Assembly: GCF_016706325.1 (NCBI RefSeq)
Contig: NZ_JADJJX010000001.1
Location: 806,001 to 870,000 of the forward strand
Reading direction: 5' to 3'
Origin: Methanothrix sp.
Lineage (GTDB): Archaea > Halobacteriota > Methanosarcinia > Methanotrichales > Methanotrichaceae
Length of the DNA stretch: 64,000 nucleotides
The translations under genes were made by a program, and so were the position numbers. The stretch's first letter is position 1; every line of letters begins with the position of its first letter. This document shows positions 36,097 to 44,806 of this stretch, in pieces. A model generated the notes under the pieces. That model ran no database searches and was not told where the DNA came from. It saw only the letters and a list, made by a program, of their open reading frames with translations.

Positions 36097-37588
36097 AATC
36101 TGCCATGGGCATAGGGCACGCATAAGCCCTCTTGCTCTTCTTTCTATCCTTCTAGCTCTACTGCTCTTCAGTCCCCTTCTCTTCAGCCCAGCATCTGCCG
36201 GCCACATCAACTCCGGCCAGGACATCCAGGCGGCGATAGACTCCGCCCAGGCGGGCGACATCATCTCTGTGGGCGCTGGAAGCTACTCCTCAATCATCAT
36301 CGACCGGCCGCTGAGTTTGATCGGCGAGGGCAGGCCGGTGCTGAATGCCGCCCTGCAGAAGCCGGCCGTGACAGTGAAGAGCAATGGCGTGACCCTGGAA
36401 GGCTTTGAGATCCGCGGAGTGGAAAAGGACACCGCTTCCAAGTTCGAGTACTATATGAAAAACCGGGAGGCTGCCAGGGGCCAGCGCCTAGATGTGCCCA
36501 ATGCGGCTGTGATGGTAGAGGGAAGCGATTTTCTTCTCCTGAACAGCAGCATCTATCGAGCTCAGGCCGGGGTTTATGCCCTGGACGCTGATGGGATCAC
36601 CATCAAAGACTGCATATTGAACGGCTGCGATACGGGCCTATTCCTTCATGGGGGAAGGGGCCTCGATGTCTCAGGCTGCAGCATAATAAACTGCCGGAAA
36701 TTCGGCTTGGATATCGAGTGGTCCGGGGATACAGCCGTCAAGAACTGCAGCATTATAAATAACTCCAATGTCGGGATCCTCTTCCGAGAGGGGGAGGGGG
36801 CAGATGTGGATGATAATCTGATATCGGGGTGCACCTTCGGCCTTTCTCTGTGGAACGCCTCCCACAATCAGGTGAGAAGAAACCGGGTCGATCATAACTA
36901 CTATGGCATCCTGGTGACAAACTGGTCCTGTTATAATAATATAACTGACAACCTCCTCATCGATAACAGCAGGGGAGAGATCACAGCAGGCTTCGGCATC
37001 GGCCTCTCCCTGCAGGAGAACAGCAGCCATAACCTGGTTGTTGGAAATGTCGCCCGGGGCAACTACAATGGCCTGGAGATCTCCAAAGGCTGCCAGTATA
37101 ATGCCGCCTATGCCAATAATGCCTCTGGGAACAAGCACGGAATAAGGATGAATGAGAATCGAAACAACCTGATCTTTGGGAACAGCTTCCTGAACAACAA
37201 CATCAATGCCTATGAGAACCTCAGCCGCAACGTCTGGAACACCACTATTGGGAACTGCTACAGCGACTATCAGGGAGAGGATGAGAACGGAGACGGCATA
37301 GGAGAGCAGCCCTATTCTATTCCCGGCCCGCAGTCCAAGTCCGCAGACCACATGCCACTGCTCCGCCCCCTCGGGAAAGATGAGGAGAGAATGGGGACGG
37401 CAGAACTCCAGGAGCTTGTCCGGGGTTATGCCACCCTGCCCGATGAGGAGGAGGCAGAGCCAGCAGCACGGCTGGAGAAGGGGATAATGGTCATCTCCTC
37501 TCCCCGGCCCAGACTTTCGCCCCGGTGGGGGGACTTTGAGCCTTTAGATGTGAGCCGTTCGCCCTTCCAGGAAGAGAATTATTTTTAG
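36035..37588 (+). CDS. Exported NosD-like parallel beta-helix protein (1)
   Basis: A secreted right-handed beta-helix protein. A hydrophobic signal (SPLALLSILLALLLFSPLL) is followed by INSGQDIQAAIDSAQAGDII and many PbH1 turns (about residues 60-400). The NosD-type closing motif NCYSDYQGEDENGDGIGEQP comes last before an acidic tail. Such proteins bind or cleave surface sugars, or act as structural parts. The start is doubtful. ATGs at 36035, 36044 and 36050 overlap purH by about 50-60 bases and give an odd N-terminal extension, while an ATG just after purH is out of frame, so an indel is possible here too. Confidence 0.8.
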   Translation: MPQMSMIWPWSSQACAISDTEICHGHRARISPLALLSILLALLLFSPLLFSPASAGHINSGQDIQAAIDSAQAGDIISVGAGSYSSIIIDRPLSLIGEGRPVLNAALQKPAVTVKSNGVTLEGFEIRGVEKDTASKFEYYMKNREAARGQRLDVPNAAVMVEGSDFLLLNSSIYRAQAGVYALDADGITIKDCILNGCDTGLFLHGGRGLDVSGCSIINCRKFGLDIEWSGDTAVKNCSIINNSNVGILFREGEGADVDDNLISGCTFGLSLWNASHNQVRRNRVDHNYYGILVTNWSCYNNITDNLLIDNSRGEITAGFGIGLSLQENSSHNLVVGNVARGNYNGLEISKGCQYNAAYANNASGNKHGIRMNENRNNLIFGNSFLNNNINAYENLSRNVWNTTIGNCYSDYQGEDENGDGIGEQPYSIPGPQSKSADHMPLLRPLGKDEERMGTAELQELVRGYATLPDEEEAEPAARLEKGIMVISSPRPRLSPRWGDFEPLDVSRSPFQEENYF

Positions 37589-38650
37589 ATGGCTCTGAAA
37601 AGAGAAGGCGCCATCGTATTCGAGACCGTTGGGGCCTTTTACAATCCCAAGATGATGCTCTGTCGGGATATAGGAGTGGCCATGATCAGCGCTCTGGGCA
37701 TCGATGAGTACCTGGATGCCCTCTCAGCCAGCGGCATCCGGGGGATGAGAGTGGCCAGGGAGGCAGGGACGGAGAGGGTGACCCTCAATGATTTCGATCC
37801 CCGGGCGGTGCAGCTGATGCAGAGGAATGTGGCCAGAAACGATCTGGACTGCATAATCACGGAGAAAGATGCCAATGTCCTGATGCACCAGGAGCATTTC
37901 CAGGCCATAGATCTGGACCCATTTGGATCCCCCTCCCCCTATCTCTCTGCAGCCAGCAGATCTGCCCGGTCCTATCTGTTCATCACCGCCACTGATACTG
38001 CCCCCCTCTGCGGAGCCCATCTGAAGAGCGGCATCCGCAAGTATATGGCCCGCCCCCTGCGCACCGACTACCACCGGGAGATGGGAGCCCGGATCCTCCT
38101 CGGATTGGCCGCCAGGGAGCTGGCCCGATGGGATAAGGGGACAGAGCCATTGCTCACCCATGTCACCGATCACTATGTGCGCATCTACCTTCGCCTGATC
38201 AGGGGTGCTGATGCTGCAGACAGCTCTCTGCACTCCCTGGGGTACGTGGAGCACTGCAATCTCTGTGGCAGCTTTGAGCCCCTGGCCCAGCCGCGCCCGG
38301 CAGGGGTTTGCCCCCACTGCCGCTCCCCCACCACCCTGGCCGGACCTTTATGGCTGGGCAGCATTCAGGAGCCTGCTGTCATTAGAAGTGCCCTTGAGGG
38401 TGGTGATCTGAGCAATAGAGCAGAGAAGATCCTTGCCACCTGCTCTGAGGAGGTGGATGTGCCCATGTACTATGACCATCACAGGATCTGCGAAAAGCTC
38501 AGGATCACCCCCGGCAGGATCGATGATATCATATCCGGGCTGAGGTCTCTGGGCCATAAGGCCTCTCGCACCCATTTCACCGGCCTGGGGATAAAGACAG
38601 ATGCCACCCTTCCCCAGTTGGAGGAGGTACTGAGAGATAATAATCATTAA
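37589..38650 (+). CDS. trm1: tRNA (guanine26-N2)-dimethyltransferase
   Basis: Trm1 methylates G26 of tRNAs with S-adenosylmethionine. Visible hallmarks are GAFYNPKMMLCRD, LSASGIRGMRVAREAG (SAM-binding loop), NDFDPRAVQL, AIDLDPFGSPSPYLSAA with the catalytic aspartate, and a zinc-ribbon insert CNLCGSF ... CPHCRSP. The length, 353 residues, is slightly short for the family at the N terminus. The ATG follows the stop of the beta-helix gene with no gap. Confidence 0.92.
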   Translation: MALKREGAIVFETVGAFYNPKMMLCRDIGVAMISALGIDEYLDALSASGIRGMRVAREAGTERVTLNDFDPRAVQLMQRNVARNDLDCIITEKDANVLMHQEHFQAIDLDPFGSPSPYLSAASRSARSYLFITATDTAPLCGAHLKSGIRKYMARPLRTDYHREMGARILLGLAARELARWDKGTEPLLTHVTDHYVRIYLRLIRGADAADSSLHSLGYVEHCNLCGSFEPLAQPRPAGVCPHCRSPTTLAGPLWLGSIQEPAVIRSALEGGDLSNRAEKILATCSEEVDVPMYYDHHRICEKLRITPGRIDDIISGLRSLGHKASRTHFTGLGIKTDATLPQLEEVLRDNNH

Positions 38651-38672
38651 AAATTTATAAAACTGTCAATTC

Positions 38673-38679
38673 TTTTTTT
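38673..38679 (+). terminator. T-run after trm1
   Basis: Seven T residues about 22 bases after the trm1 stop, within an A/T-rich stretch, are the most likely end of this transcript. Confidence 0.45.
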
Positions 38680-38722
38680 GTACCTAAAACTTAATAAAGG
38701 AGAAGATACGTAATAGTGATAG

Positions 38723-38812
38723 CTGCATTATGATACAGATAATGCAGGAATCCGCGGCACGAGGTGACGTTTATTACCCCCTTCATTGCTACTCCCTTTC
38801 GCATCTCGTGCC
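38723..38812 (+). ncRNA. Candidate structured RNA: two adjacent hairpins in a 326-base gap
   Basis: The gap between trm1 and fno has no gene. CTGCATTA (38723-38730) and TAATGCAG (38740-38747) form an eight-pair stem with a nine-base loop. GGCACGAG (38756-38763) pairs with CTCGTGCC (38805-38812), and GTG/GCAT extends it to eleven pairs across a long loop. An AT-rich CTTAATAAAGG near 38690 could be a promoter on the plus strand. No known RNA family is recognised, and strand is inferred from that promoter only. It could instead be part of the fno leader. Confidence 0.35.
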
Positions 38813-38976
38813 ATCCCTTATTACCCTTTTAGAGGTATTTATAATTCAATAGAACAGGTGCGGCTCTCATCCACTCTTCTCCTGGCCTCATCGCACTTTA
38901 TCCTCAATCTCATCCCCCGCCTCAATCTCATCCTCTCGACCCAAAAACGTAATAATGGGTCGGATAACTCCCACTC

Positions 38977-39648
38977 ATGAAGATTGCTCTTGTTGGTGGG
39001 ACAGGCGATATAGGGACCGGCTTTGCTGTGCGCTTCATGCCCTCCCATGAGGTCATCATCGGCTCGCGCAAAGCGGATAAGGCGCAAGAGTGCGTCAGGG
39101 ATATCATGCAGCTTCCCAGGGCAGATGGGAATGTATGGGGAACGGATAATGCCAGCGCCGTGGCTGCAGCGGAGGTGGTCATCCTCTGCGTGCCCCCTGA
39201 GCACCTGAGATCGGTCACCTACGATCTCTCCTCGTCCTTTGACAAGCAGCTTGTGATCTCTCCTGTGGTTCCCCTGGGCTACGACGGCAAGCTCTTCAGA
39301 TTCGATCCACCCCCGGAGGGCAGCTCCGCCCAGCAGGCCCAGTCTCTCCTCCCCCCTCAGATCAAGGTGGTCTCTGCCTTTCATACCGTTCCTGCAGCAT
39401 CTCTTCAGGCCCAGGATAGGGAGCTGAGAGGCGATGTGCTGATCTGCGGCGATGATACCGGGGCGGTGGAGGTGGTCAGGGGCTTGACTTTGGAGATAAA
39501 AAGCCTCAGGCCGCTCTTCGCCGGGCCGCTGACTGCCTCCTCTCTGGTGGAGAGCCTGACCCCCATGCTCTTGAATGTCGCCCGGAGGAATAAGATCAAA
39601 GATGCAGGGGTGAGCATAATATCGGAGAGGCCGCCTGCCCTCAAATGA
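38977..39648 (+). CDS. fno: F420H2:NADP oxidoreductase
   Basis: The enzyme exchanges hydride between coenzyme F420 and NADP, supplying NADPH for biosynthesis in methanogens. The N-terminal dinucleotide motif is LVGGTGDIGTGFAVRF. EVIIGSRKADKAQ follows, with basic residues suited to the NADP phosphate. The strand EVVILCVPPEHL and the block VVSAFHTVPAASL are typical of Fno/NpdG. The length of 223 residues is normal. Its end overlaps the TraB gene by eight bases on the opposite strand. Confidence 0.92.
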   Translation: MKIALVGGTGDIGTGFAVRFMPSHEVIIGSRKADKAQECVRDIMQLPRADGNVWGTDNASAVAAAEVVILCVPPEHLRSVTYDLSSSFDKQLVISPVVPLGYDGKLFRFDPPPEGSSAQQAQSLLPPQIKVVSAFHTVPAASLQAQDRELRGDVLICGDDTGAVEVVRGLTLEIKSLRPLFAGPLTASSLVESLTPMLLNVARRNKIKDAGVSIISERPPALK

Positions 39649-40951
39649 TATTCTGTATGATTTTAGTTAAGGTCGCCATCAGCATGCCAGCGAGCTCTGT
39701 TGGATCTATCAGATTCATCACATTCCAGATGACGATGATTCCGATGAAGGTGCCGGCTGTGGCTCCGAGATTGACCAGTGCTGTCACCAGCAGGACCTTG
39801 AAGAGGCGGTTGTCCATCATCTGCCGGAAGTTTTCTGCCTGGGGAAGCTCCTTCAGATCAGAGACCGTGGGCTTGAGCTTCCGGGCCTCGACGATGCCGG
39901 CAAACCAGCCTGCAGCCAGGAATGGATTGAGGGTGGTCATCCAGGCGATGGCGAAGGCGGTCAATACGGAGAGGGGATGGCCCCGGGCCAGGATGCCCCC
40001 CAGTGCAGCCAAAGTCCCAGTTATCACAAACCAGAGGGCAAATGCCAAGATCAGGCTCTGGCTGGACTGGGCAGTGATCACCACCAGGACGATCATCACC
40101 AGGATGATCAGTGTCGTCGCTGCCCCGAAGAGCTTGGCAAAGGAGATTCTCTTCTTGGCCTTCACATTGAGCTCCTCTATGGCAGGAATGGCTCCTGGGT
40201 TTCTCAGATGCCTCTCTATGCCCTCCCTGTGGCCGACCCCCACCACTGCCAGCACCCGGCCCTGCCTGGAGAGGCTGAGCAGGTTTCGGGCCAGATAGGC
40301 ATCCCTCTCATCGATCAGAACGCTGGCCGCTCCAGGAGAGATCTTGCGGAACTCGCTGATCATCTGGGAGACGATATCATCCTGGGTGATGTTATCGATA
40401 TCGATCTCCTCTTCCTCCCCCCAAAAGGCCCCCTGGATGAGGGACCATATCAGCCTCAGCTTATCGAAGAATCCCATTGCCGACCAGAAGCGTTGGATGG
40501 TTATTCCCACATCCCTGTCCACCAGAGCCACCCTGGCCCCGGTGCTCTGCGCAGCTTTGATCGCTGCCAGCATCTCAGCGCCGGGCTTGACCCCCAGCTC
40601 CTGGCCGATCTTCTGCTGCATATAGGCAAGGAGCAGTTGCACCAGGAATACATAGAGCTTGCTGCCATTCAGCAGCTCCTCGATCTTGATCTCAGACCTC
40701 TCCTCCTGTCCGGTCAAGGCCTTGTAGCGGGAGAGGCATAGCTCCACTGCCACGATATCCGGCCTTATCTGCTCGATCTTGCTGGCCACCTCCAGTGCGC
40801 TCTTCTCAGATACGTGCGCCGTTCCCACAATGGTGATCTCGTGGAAGGGGCCATCTGCCAGGTGGGTGCGGCCATCAGGCTCTATTATCTGGCCTGCAAG
40901 GCTGGCGGCCTCAGGGCAGTCCTCTTTCATCTCACTCTCTTCAAAATCCAA
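39641..40951 (-). CDS. TraB/PrgY family membrane protein
   Basis: The N-terminal domain has the TraB signature TIVGTAHVSEKSALEV with its glycine and histidine, VAVELCLSRYKAL and, further on, VVGVGHREGIERHL. These are the conserved pieces of the TraB/TIKI superfamily, some members of which are metal-dependent proteases. The C-terminal third has about four transmembrane helices. I prefer the TTG ending at 40951, preceded by GAGGTAA that includes the stop of the M50 gene, which would couple translation. An ATG ending at 40930 and a GTG ending at 40984 are alternatives. Confidence 0.85.
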   Translation of the reverse strand: MDFEESEMKEDCPEAASLAGQIIEPDGRTHLADGPFHEITIVGTAHVSEKSALEVASKIEQIRPDIVAVELCLSRYKALTGQEERSEIKIEELLNGSKLYVFLVQLLLAYMQQKIGQELGVKPGAEMLAAIKAAQSTGARVALVDRDVGITIQRFWSAMGFFDKLRLIWSLIQGAFWGEEEEIDIDNITQDDIVSQMISEFRKISPGAASVLIDERDAYLARNLLSLSRQGRVLAVVGVGHREGIERHLRNPGAIPAIEELNVKAKKRISFAKLFGAATTLIILVMIVLVVITAQSSQSLILAFALWFVITGTLAALGGILARGHPLSVLTAFAIAWMTTLNPFLAAGWFAGIVEARKLKPTVSDLKELPQAENFRQMMDNRLFKVLLVTALVNLGATAGTFIGIIVIWNVMNLIDPTELAGMLMATLTKIIQNII

Positions 40952-40956
40952 ATCGA

Positions 40957-42063
40957 TTACCTCTTCCAGTCCTGTCCCGAGCACAGCTCAATGGCCCGGA
41001 CCAGGTCTTCTCTGGAGATGATGCCCACCAGGCGGCCATCCTCCATTACAGGCAGCCGGCAGATATTCAGCATGTTCATCATCCTCATTGCGGCAGATGC
41101 CTCCTCTGAAGGAGCGATCACATATAACTTTCTTGTCATCACCTCAGCAACCCGGGTATCTGCGTGATCCTTCTCTGCAACCCTCTGCAGATCTGAGAGG
41201 GTGATGACCCCTATCATCTCCTCACCGGAGAGCACCGGATAGCCCCGGTGCTTCTCTTTGAACATATGCTCTTTGAGCTCCAGCAGGGTCATATCCGGAT
41301 CGACGGTATGCACATCTGTAGACATTATGTCCCTGACCCTCGTCCCCTCCAGGCTCACACTGATTCGAGTTGCTTTCTCCTCCTCTGAGGCCCCCACATA
41401 GACGAAGAAGGCCACAAAGAGGAGGATGAAGTTGAAGGAGAACAGACCGAGGACGAGCATGATGATCGCGAAGAGCTTTCCGATGCTTGCCGCCCTCTGG
41501 GTGGCTTTTATATAAGGCATCTGGGTGGCAAACCAGGCCCGCAGGAGGCGGCCCCCGTCCATGGGAAAGGCGGGGAGCAGATTGAAGAGCATGAGGATGA
41601 TATTCAGAAATCCCAGCATCCAGAGCATTATGCCCAGGGGGCTGCCTTCGTCCTGCAGAGTGGAGAGGAGAATGCCCACCACCCCCAGAATGCCGCTCAC
41701 CAGGGGGCCGGCAAAGGCCATCTGCAGCTCCAGGCGGGGATCTCTGGGGATCTCCTCCATGGCAGAGACTCCGCCAAAGAAGTAGAGAGTAATGCTCCTG
41801 ATGCTGATCCCATTCTTGAGGGCGATGTAGCTGTGCCCCAGCTCATGAAGGGCTACGCAGGTGAAGAGGAGAAGGGAGAAGATCAGTGAAAAGGCCCATC
41901 TCAGGCTGGCGGGCTCGATTCCGCCGAAGCCATAGCTCCTGCCCAGAACCTGCTGGCTGAAGGAGGCAAAGGCCCAGGTGATGTAAAGGATGACCAGCAG
42001 AAGGCTCCAGTGCAACTGCACCGGTATTCCCATAATCTTCCCAAGCTGCAATGAAGAGTTCAT
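40957..42063 (-). CDS. Site-2-protease-type M50 metalloprotease with two CBS domains
   Basis: An intramembrane zinc protease. HELGH at residues 73-77 provides two histidines and the glutamate, and NLLPAFPMDGGR near 160-172 the third ligand aspartate. About six transmembrane segments cover residues 15-225. Two CBS domains (about 240-365: VRDIMSTDVHTVDPDMTLLE and VAEVMTRKLYVIAPSEEASA) may sense nucleotides and tune activity. Such proteases release membrane-tethered regulators. It is directly upstream of, and probably translationally coupled to, the TraB gene. Confidence 0.92.
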   Translation of the reverse strand: MNSSLQLGKIMGIPVQLHWSLLLVILYITWAFASFSQQVLGRSYGFGGIEPASLRWAFSLIFSLLLFTCVALHELGHSYIALKNGISIRSITLYFFGGVSAMEEIPRDPRLELQMAFAGPLVSGILGVVGILLSTLQDEGSPLGIMLWMLGFLNIILMLFNLLPAFPMDGGRLLRAWFATQMPYIKATQRAASIGKLFAIIMLVLGLFSFNFILLFVAFFVYVGASEEEKATRISVSLEGTRVRDIMSTDVHTVDPDMTLLELKEHMFKEKHRGYPVLSGEEMIGVITLSDLQRVAEKDHADTRVAEVMTRKLYVIAPSEEASAAMRMMNMLNICRLPVMEDGRLVGIISREDLVRAIELCSGQDWKR

Positions 42064-42163
42064 TATGTGCCAGTATTCCCCCGGGTATTAATAGGTCTTT
42101 TGACAATTTATGGGGCAAATAATGGCCATCGCTCTGAAAGCAGCTATTATTAATTTATTAAGT

Positions 42164-42220
42164 GAGCGGGTAGGAGAGTGGGGGTTCAGTGTGGATTCTA
42201 AAAACTAGGATTACCCGCTC
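42164..42220. other. Nine-base inverted repeat enclosing a G-rich loop
   Basis: GAGCGGGTA (42164-42172) and TACCCGCTC (42212-42220) are perfect inverted repeats 39 bases apart, in the 213-base gap between the aldolase and the M50 gene. TAATTTATTA just left of it (42151-42160) is TATA-like for plus-strand transcription. On the minus strand it would lie in the 3' end of the aldolase mRNA. It may be a terminator, leader or small RNA; I recognise no family. Confidence 0.35.
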
Positions 42221-42276
42221 AATTTTAAATGGCGCCGGTTAAGATATAAATTTTTCCCCTGAAAGAGATCACCGGA

Positions 42277-42864
42277 TCAATCCTGATCTAATCCCTGCTG
42301 CCTCCCTTCCGGGTAGCAGCGCACCAGATATCTCACCTGAGAGCTATGCTCTGCCATACAGGCGGCAGTATACGCATCCCTCAGGCTCTTGCCCGCAGCA
42401 AATACGCCATGCCCCCGGGCGATGCAGGCCTTATGGGACTTGAGGGCAAGGGAAGCTGTCCGGGCAAGCATATCTGTCCCCAGCCGGCCCTTGATTATAG
42501 GCATCTCTCCCAGGAGAAGAACACCCTCGCTGTCGATGGGCTCTATCGTCTCCGCCTCCAGCATGGACAGGGCAACTGCATATGGAGAATGGGTGTGGAT
42601 GATGGCTGTATTTCCTGTGCCCAGATAGATCGCCCGGTGAACACAGGTCTCTATGCTGGCCATCTTATCGTCCTCGCAGGGCTGTTTGAGATCGACATCT
42701 ATCACCGTGGATGAATCCAGCTCATCGAGCATCGATCCCGTAGCAGTGATGAATATCCTGCCCTCTCGAAGGATGCTGATGTTTCCGAATATGGAGCTTG
42801 TAAGCCCCGATGAGACGATCTTTTTCCCGAACTGCGCGATCTCCTCCCAAGGCCCTTCTCTCAT
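42277..42864 (-). CDS. Class II aldolase/adducin family protein (fuculose-1-phosphate aldolase-like)
   Basis: A 195-residue zinc aldolase with SSIFGNISILREGRIFITATG, the metal-binding pair in IIHTHSPYAVALS, and the third histidine in CIARGHGVFAAG. In methanogens the MJ1418-type enzyme makes lactaldehyde from fuculose 1-phosphate as a source for coenzyme F420; that role is likely but not certain here. The start is an ATG one base after the protease gene's stop, so it follows it as an operon. Confidence 0.87.
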   Translation of the reverse strand: MREGPWEEIAQFGKKIVSSGLTSSIFGNISILREGRIFITATGSMLDELDSSTVIDVDLKQPCEDDKMASIETCVHRAIYLGTGNTAIIHTHSPYAVALSMLEAETIEPIDSEGVLLLGEMPIIKGRLGTDMLARTASLALKSHKACIARGHGVFAAGKSLRDAYTAACMAEHSSQVRYLVRCYPEGRQQGLDQD

Positions 42865-42865
42865 C

Positions 42866-44752
42866 TCAATCCCTCTTCAGGAGACGGAAAGGGACGGCCA
42901 TTGACTCTCTCTCGCCAAATCCTCCCTCCAGATCCACTGATATCTGATACTCCCCCGCCGTCCAAAAGCTCGTCTCCCAGCGGGCGGAGTATACACCATT
43001 GCCATCCAGGTCATCCATGGGAATCTCCAGATTTCTGTCCGGGCCGATGATATTGGCATTTAGGGACCTGATCTCCCCTGAGGCCTGGGCCTCGACCATC
43101 ACCGGCTCGCCCTCTGTGGCCTCATCCCGGTTCAGCCTCACATCCGCCAGATCGGGAGGATAAAGCCCCTCCTCCGGAGCATTGGTGCTTCTGAGAGCTC
43201 GGGTCAGATTGAGCGCTCCGTAGCCGTAGAGGTTGTCCTTTCCCTCCGCCCCCAGGTCATCTGCCGTCTTGAGAAGCAGCCTCTTGACATCTGCCGGCTG
43301 CAGCTCGGGCTCTACCTCCAAGAGGATGGCTGATGCCCCGGAGACCTGAGGAACGGCCATTGAGGTGCCGCTCACTGAGCTCTGGCCATCCCTGGAGCCG
43401 GCCAGGGCAGAGGGGACATCAACCCCCAGGGTGACCAGGTCCGGCTTGATCTCGCCGGCCTGGGTCGGACCGCGCGATGATAGATCGAATATCATTCCGG
43501 TGTGGTCAATGGCCCCCACAGTTATCACCTCCTTTGCGCCGCCGGGCATGACAATGGAGGAGGGCGCAGGCCCGGAGTTCCCGGCGGCGACGCACATGAC
43601 CAGCCCCTCCTCGACCATCCTGCTGCAGGCCTCATCCAGCAGAGAAGTGCCATCAGAAGGGCCTTCTCCGCCCACGCTGAATGATATGACCTTTATCCCG
43701 TAACGATCCCGGTTCTCCAGGCACCAGTCCAGCGCTTTGAGGGCATCGGAGAGGTAGCAGGCTCCATTCCTGTCCATCACCTTGACCACCACCAGATTCG
43801 CTCCCGGTGCCACCCCCATCCCCAGGCCGCCAGCGATCAGGCTGGCGCAGTGTGTGCCATGGCCGTTGTCGTCGTAGGGCTCGTCTTGCTCGTTTACGAA
43901 GTCCTGAAAGGCGACTATCCTCCCGGAGAGGGAGTCATGACCGGCATCTGCGCCGGTATCGATGAGGGCTACAGTCACCCCCTTCCCCACAGGGCCTGTG
44001 CTCTTCCGGGGATCGTCTATGATCGAAGGAGCAGGGTTCGGGCTGCCTGGGCTCTCCTGCAAGGATAGCAGGGTGAGCTTCTGATCGGTGTACACCCCTC
44101 GGACTCCGTCTGTCCTGGCGATCTCCTCCAGCCTGTCAGAGGGGACTGTCATTGCGCTCCCTGGCAGAACATTGAAGCTCTTCTCCCGGGTGGTGGAGAT
44201 GCCGGTCAGGTTTCCCTTCAGCTTCTCCTCATGAAGGACGATGACCTTCAGGTCCCTGGCTTTCTGTCCCTCCAGGCTATCTTCTATTCCATTGCCATTG
44301 AGATCTCTGGGATCGCGGATGGTGATCTTCTTGGATTCGTCCTTTGCTGCATTGCCGAATCTGTCTATGGCGATGATGGTCACATTATAGGTCCCAGCAG
44401 GAAGATTGGAGCCGCAATAGCCGGTATAGGTGCCGTCTCGGTCCAGATCGAGCATGAGGTTCATGCGATTGCCTATCTCAGCATAGACCATTCCCAGGCC
44501 GGAGGGGTCATGGACCAGGGCCCTTATCTCGCTTCTGGGGTCGCCGGTCTTAAGGACAGGGGGCCTCACGCTCACCCCATAGATGACCGGAGGGGTGCTG
44601 TCATCGAGATTGGGCCGGAAGTAATTATCATACTCCTTTTGAAACCAGGCAGTTGCCTTATTGTTCTCCAGGGCATTTTGCACCGGAAATGCTGATGCAT
44701 AGCTGACCAGGGCCAGCAGCAGGACTAGATGGAGGATATGGCCAGGGCGCAT
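42866..44752 (-). CDS. Secreted subtilisin-like serine protease (S8)
   Basis: A signal peptide (about residues 1-21), an Ig-like N-terminal region with a calcium-type loop (DPRDLNGNGIEDSLEG), an inhibitor-like segment and then the peptidase. Catalytic residues are visible: D265 (VALIDTGAD), H298 (DDNGHGTHCAS), N392 (AAGNSGP) and S464 (SGTSMAVPQ). A C-terminal Ig-like domain follows (about 540-625), similar to that in the two downstream exported genes. It is probably active outside the cell. The gene abuts the aldolase gene. Confidence 0.93.
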   Translation of the reverse strand: MRPGHILHLVLLLALVSYASAFPVQNALENNKATAWFQKEYDNYFRPNLDDSTPPVIYGVSVRPPVLKTGDPRSEIRALVHDPSGLGMVYAEIGNRMNLMLDLDRDGTYTGYCGSNLPAGTYNVTIIAIDRFGNAAKDESKKITIRDPRDLNGNGIEDSLEGQKARDLKVIVLHEEKLKGNLTGISTTREKSFNVLPGSAMTVPSDRLEEIARTDGVRGVYTDQKLTLLSLQESPGSPNPAPSIIDDPRKSTGPVGKGVTVALIDTGADAGHDSLSGRIVAFQDFVNEQDEPYDDNGHGTHCASLIAGGLGMGVAPGANLVVVKVMDRNGACYLSDALKALDWCLENRDRYGIKVISFSVGGEGPSDGTSLLDEACSRMVEEGLVMCVAAGNSGPAPSSIVMPGGAKEVITVGAIDHTGMIFDLSSRGPTQAGEIKPDLVTLGVDVPSALAGSRDGQSSVSGTSMAVPQVSGASAILLEVEPELQPADVKRLLLKTADDLGAEGKDNLYGYGALNLTRALRSTNAPEEGLYPPDLADVRLNRDEATEGEPVMVEAQASGEIRSLNANIIGPDRNLEIPMDDLDGNGVYSARWETSFWTAGEYQISVDLEGGFGERESMAVPFRLLKRD

Positions 44753-44806
44753 TCTCTCACTTCTAACTCCAGCTATTATTTTTTGACATTCTTATATCTG
44801 CTGGTC

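Noticed and set aside
38786..38980. 64-codon frame before fno
   Set aside because: No start signal, odd composition, and it covers the hairpin region and fno start.
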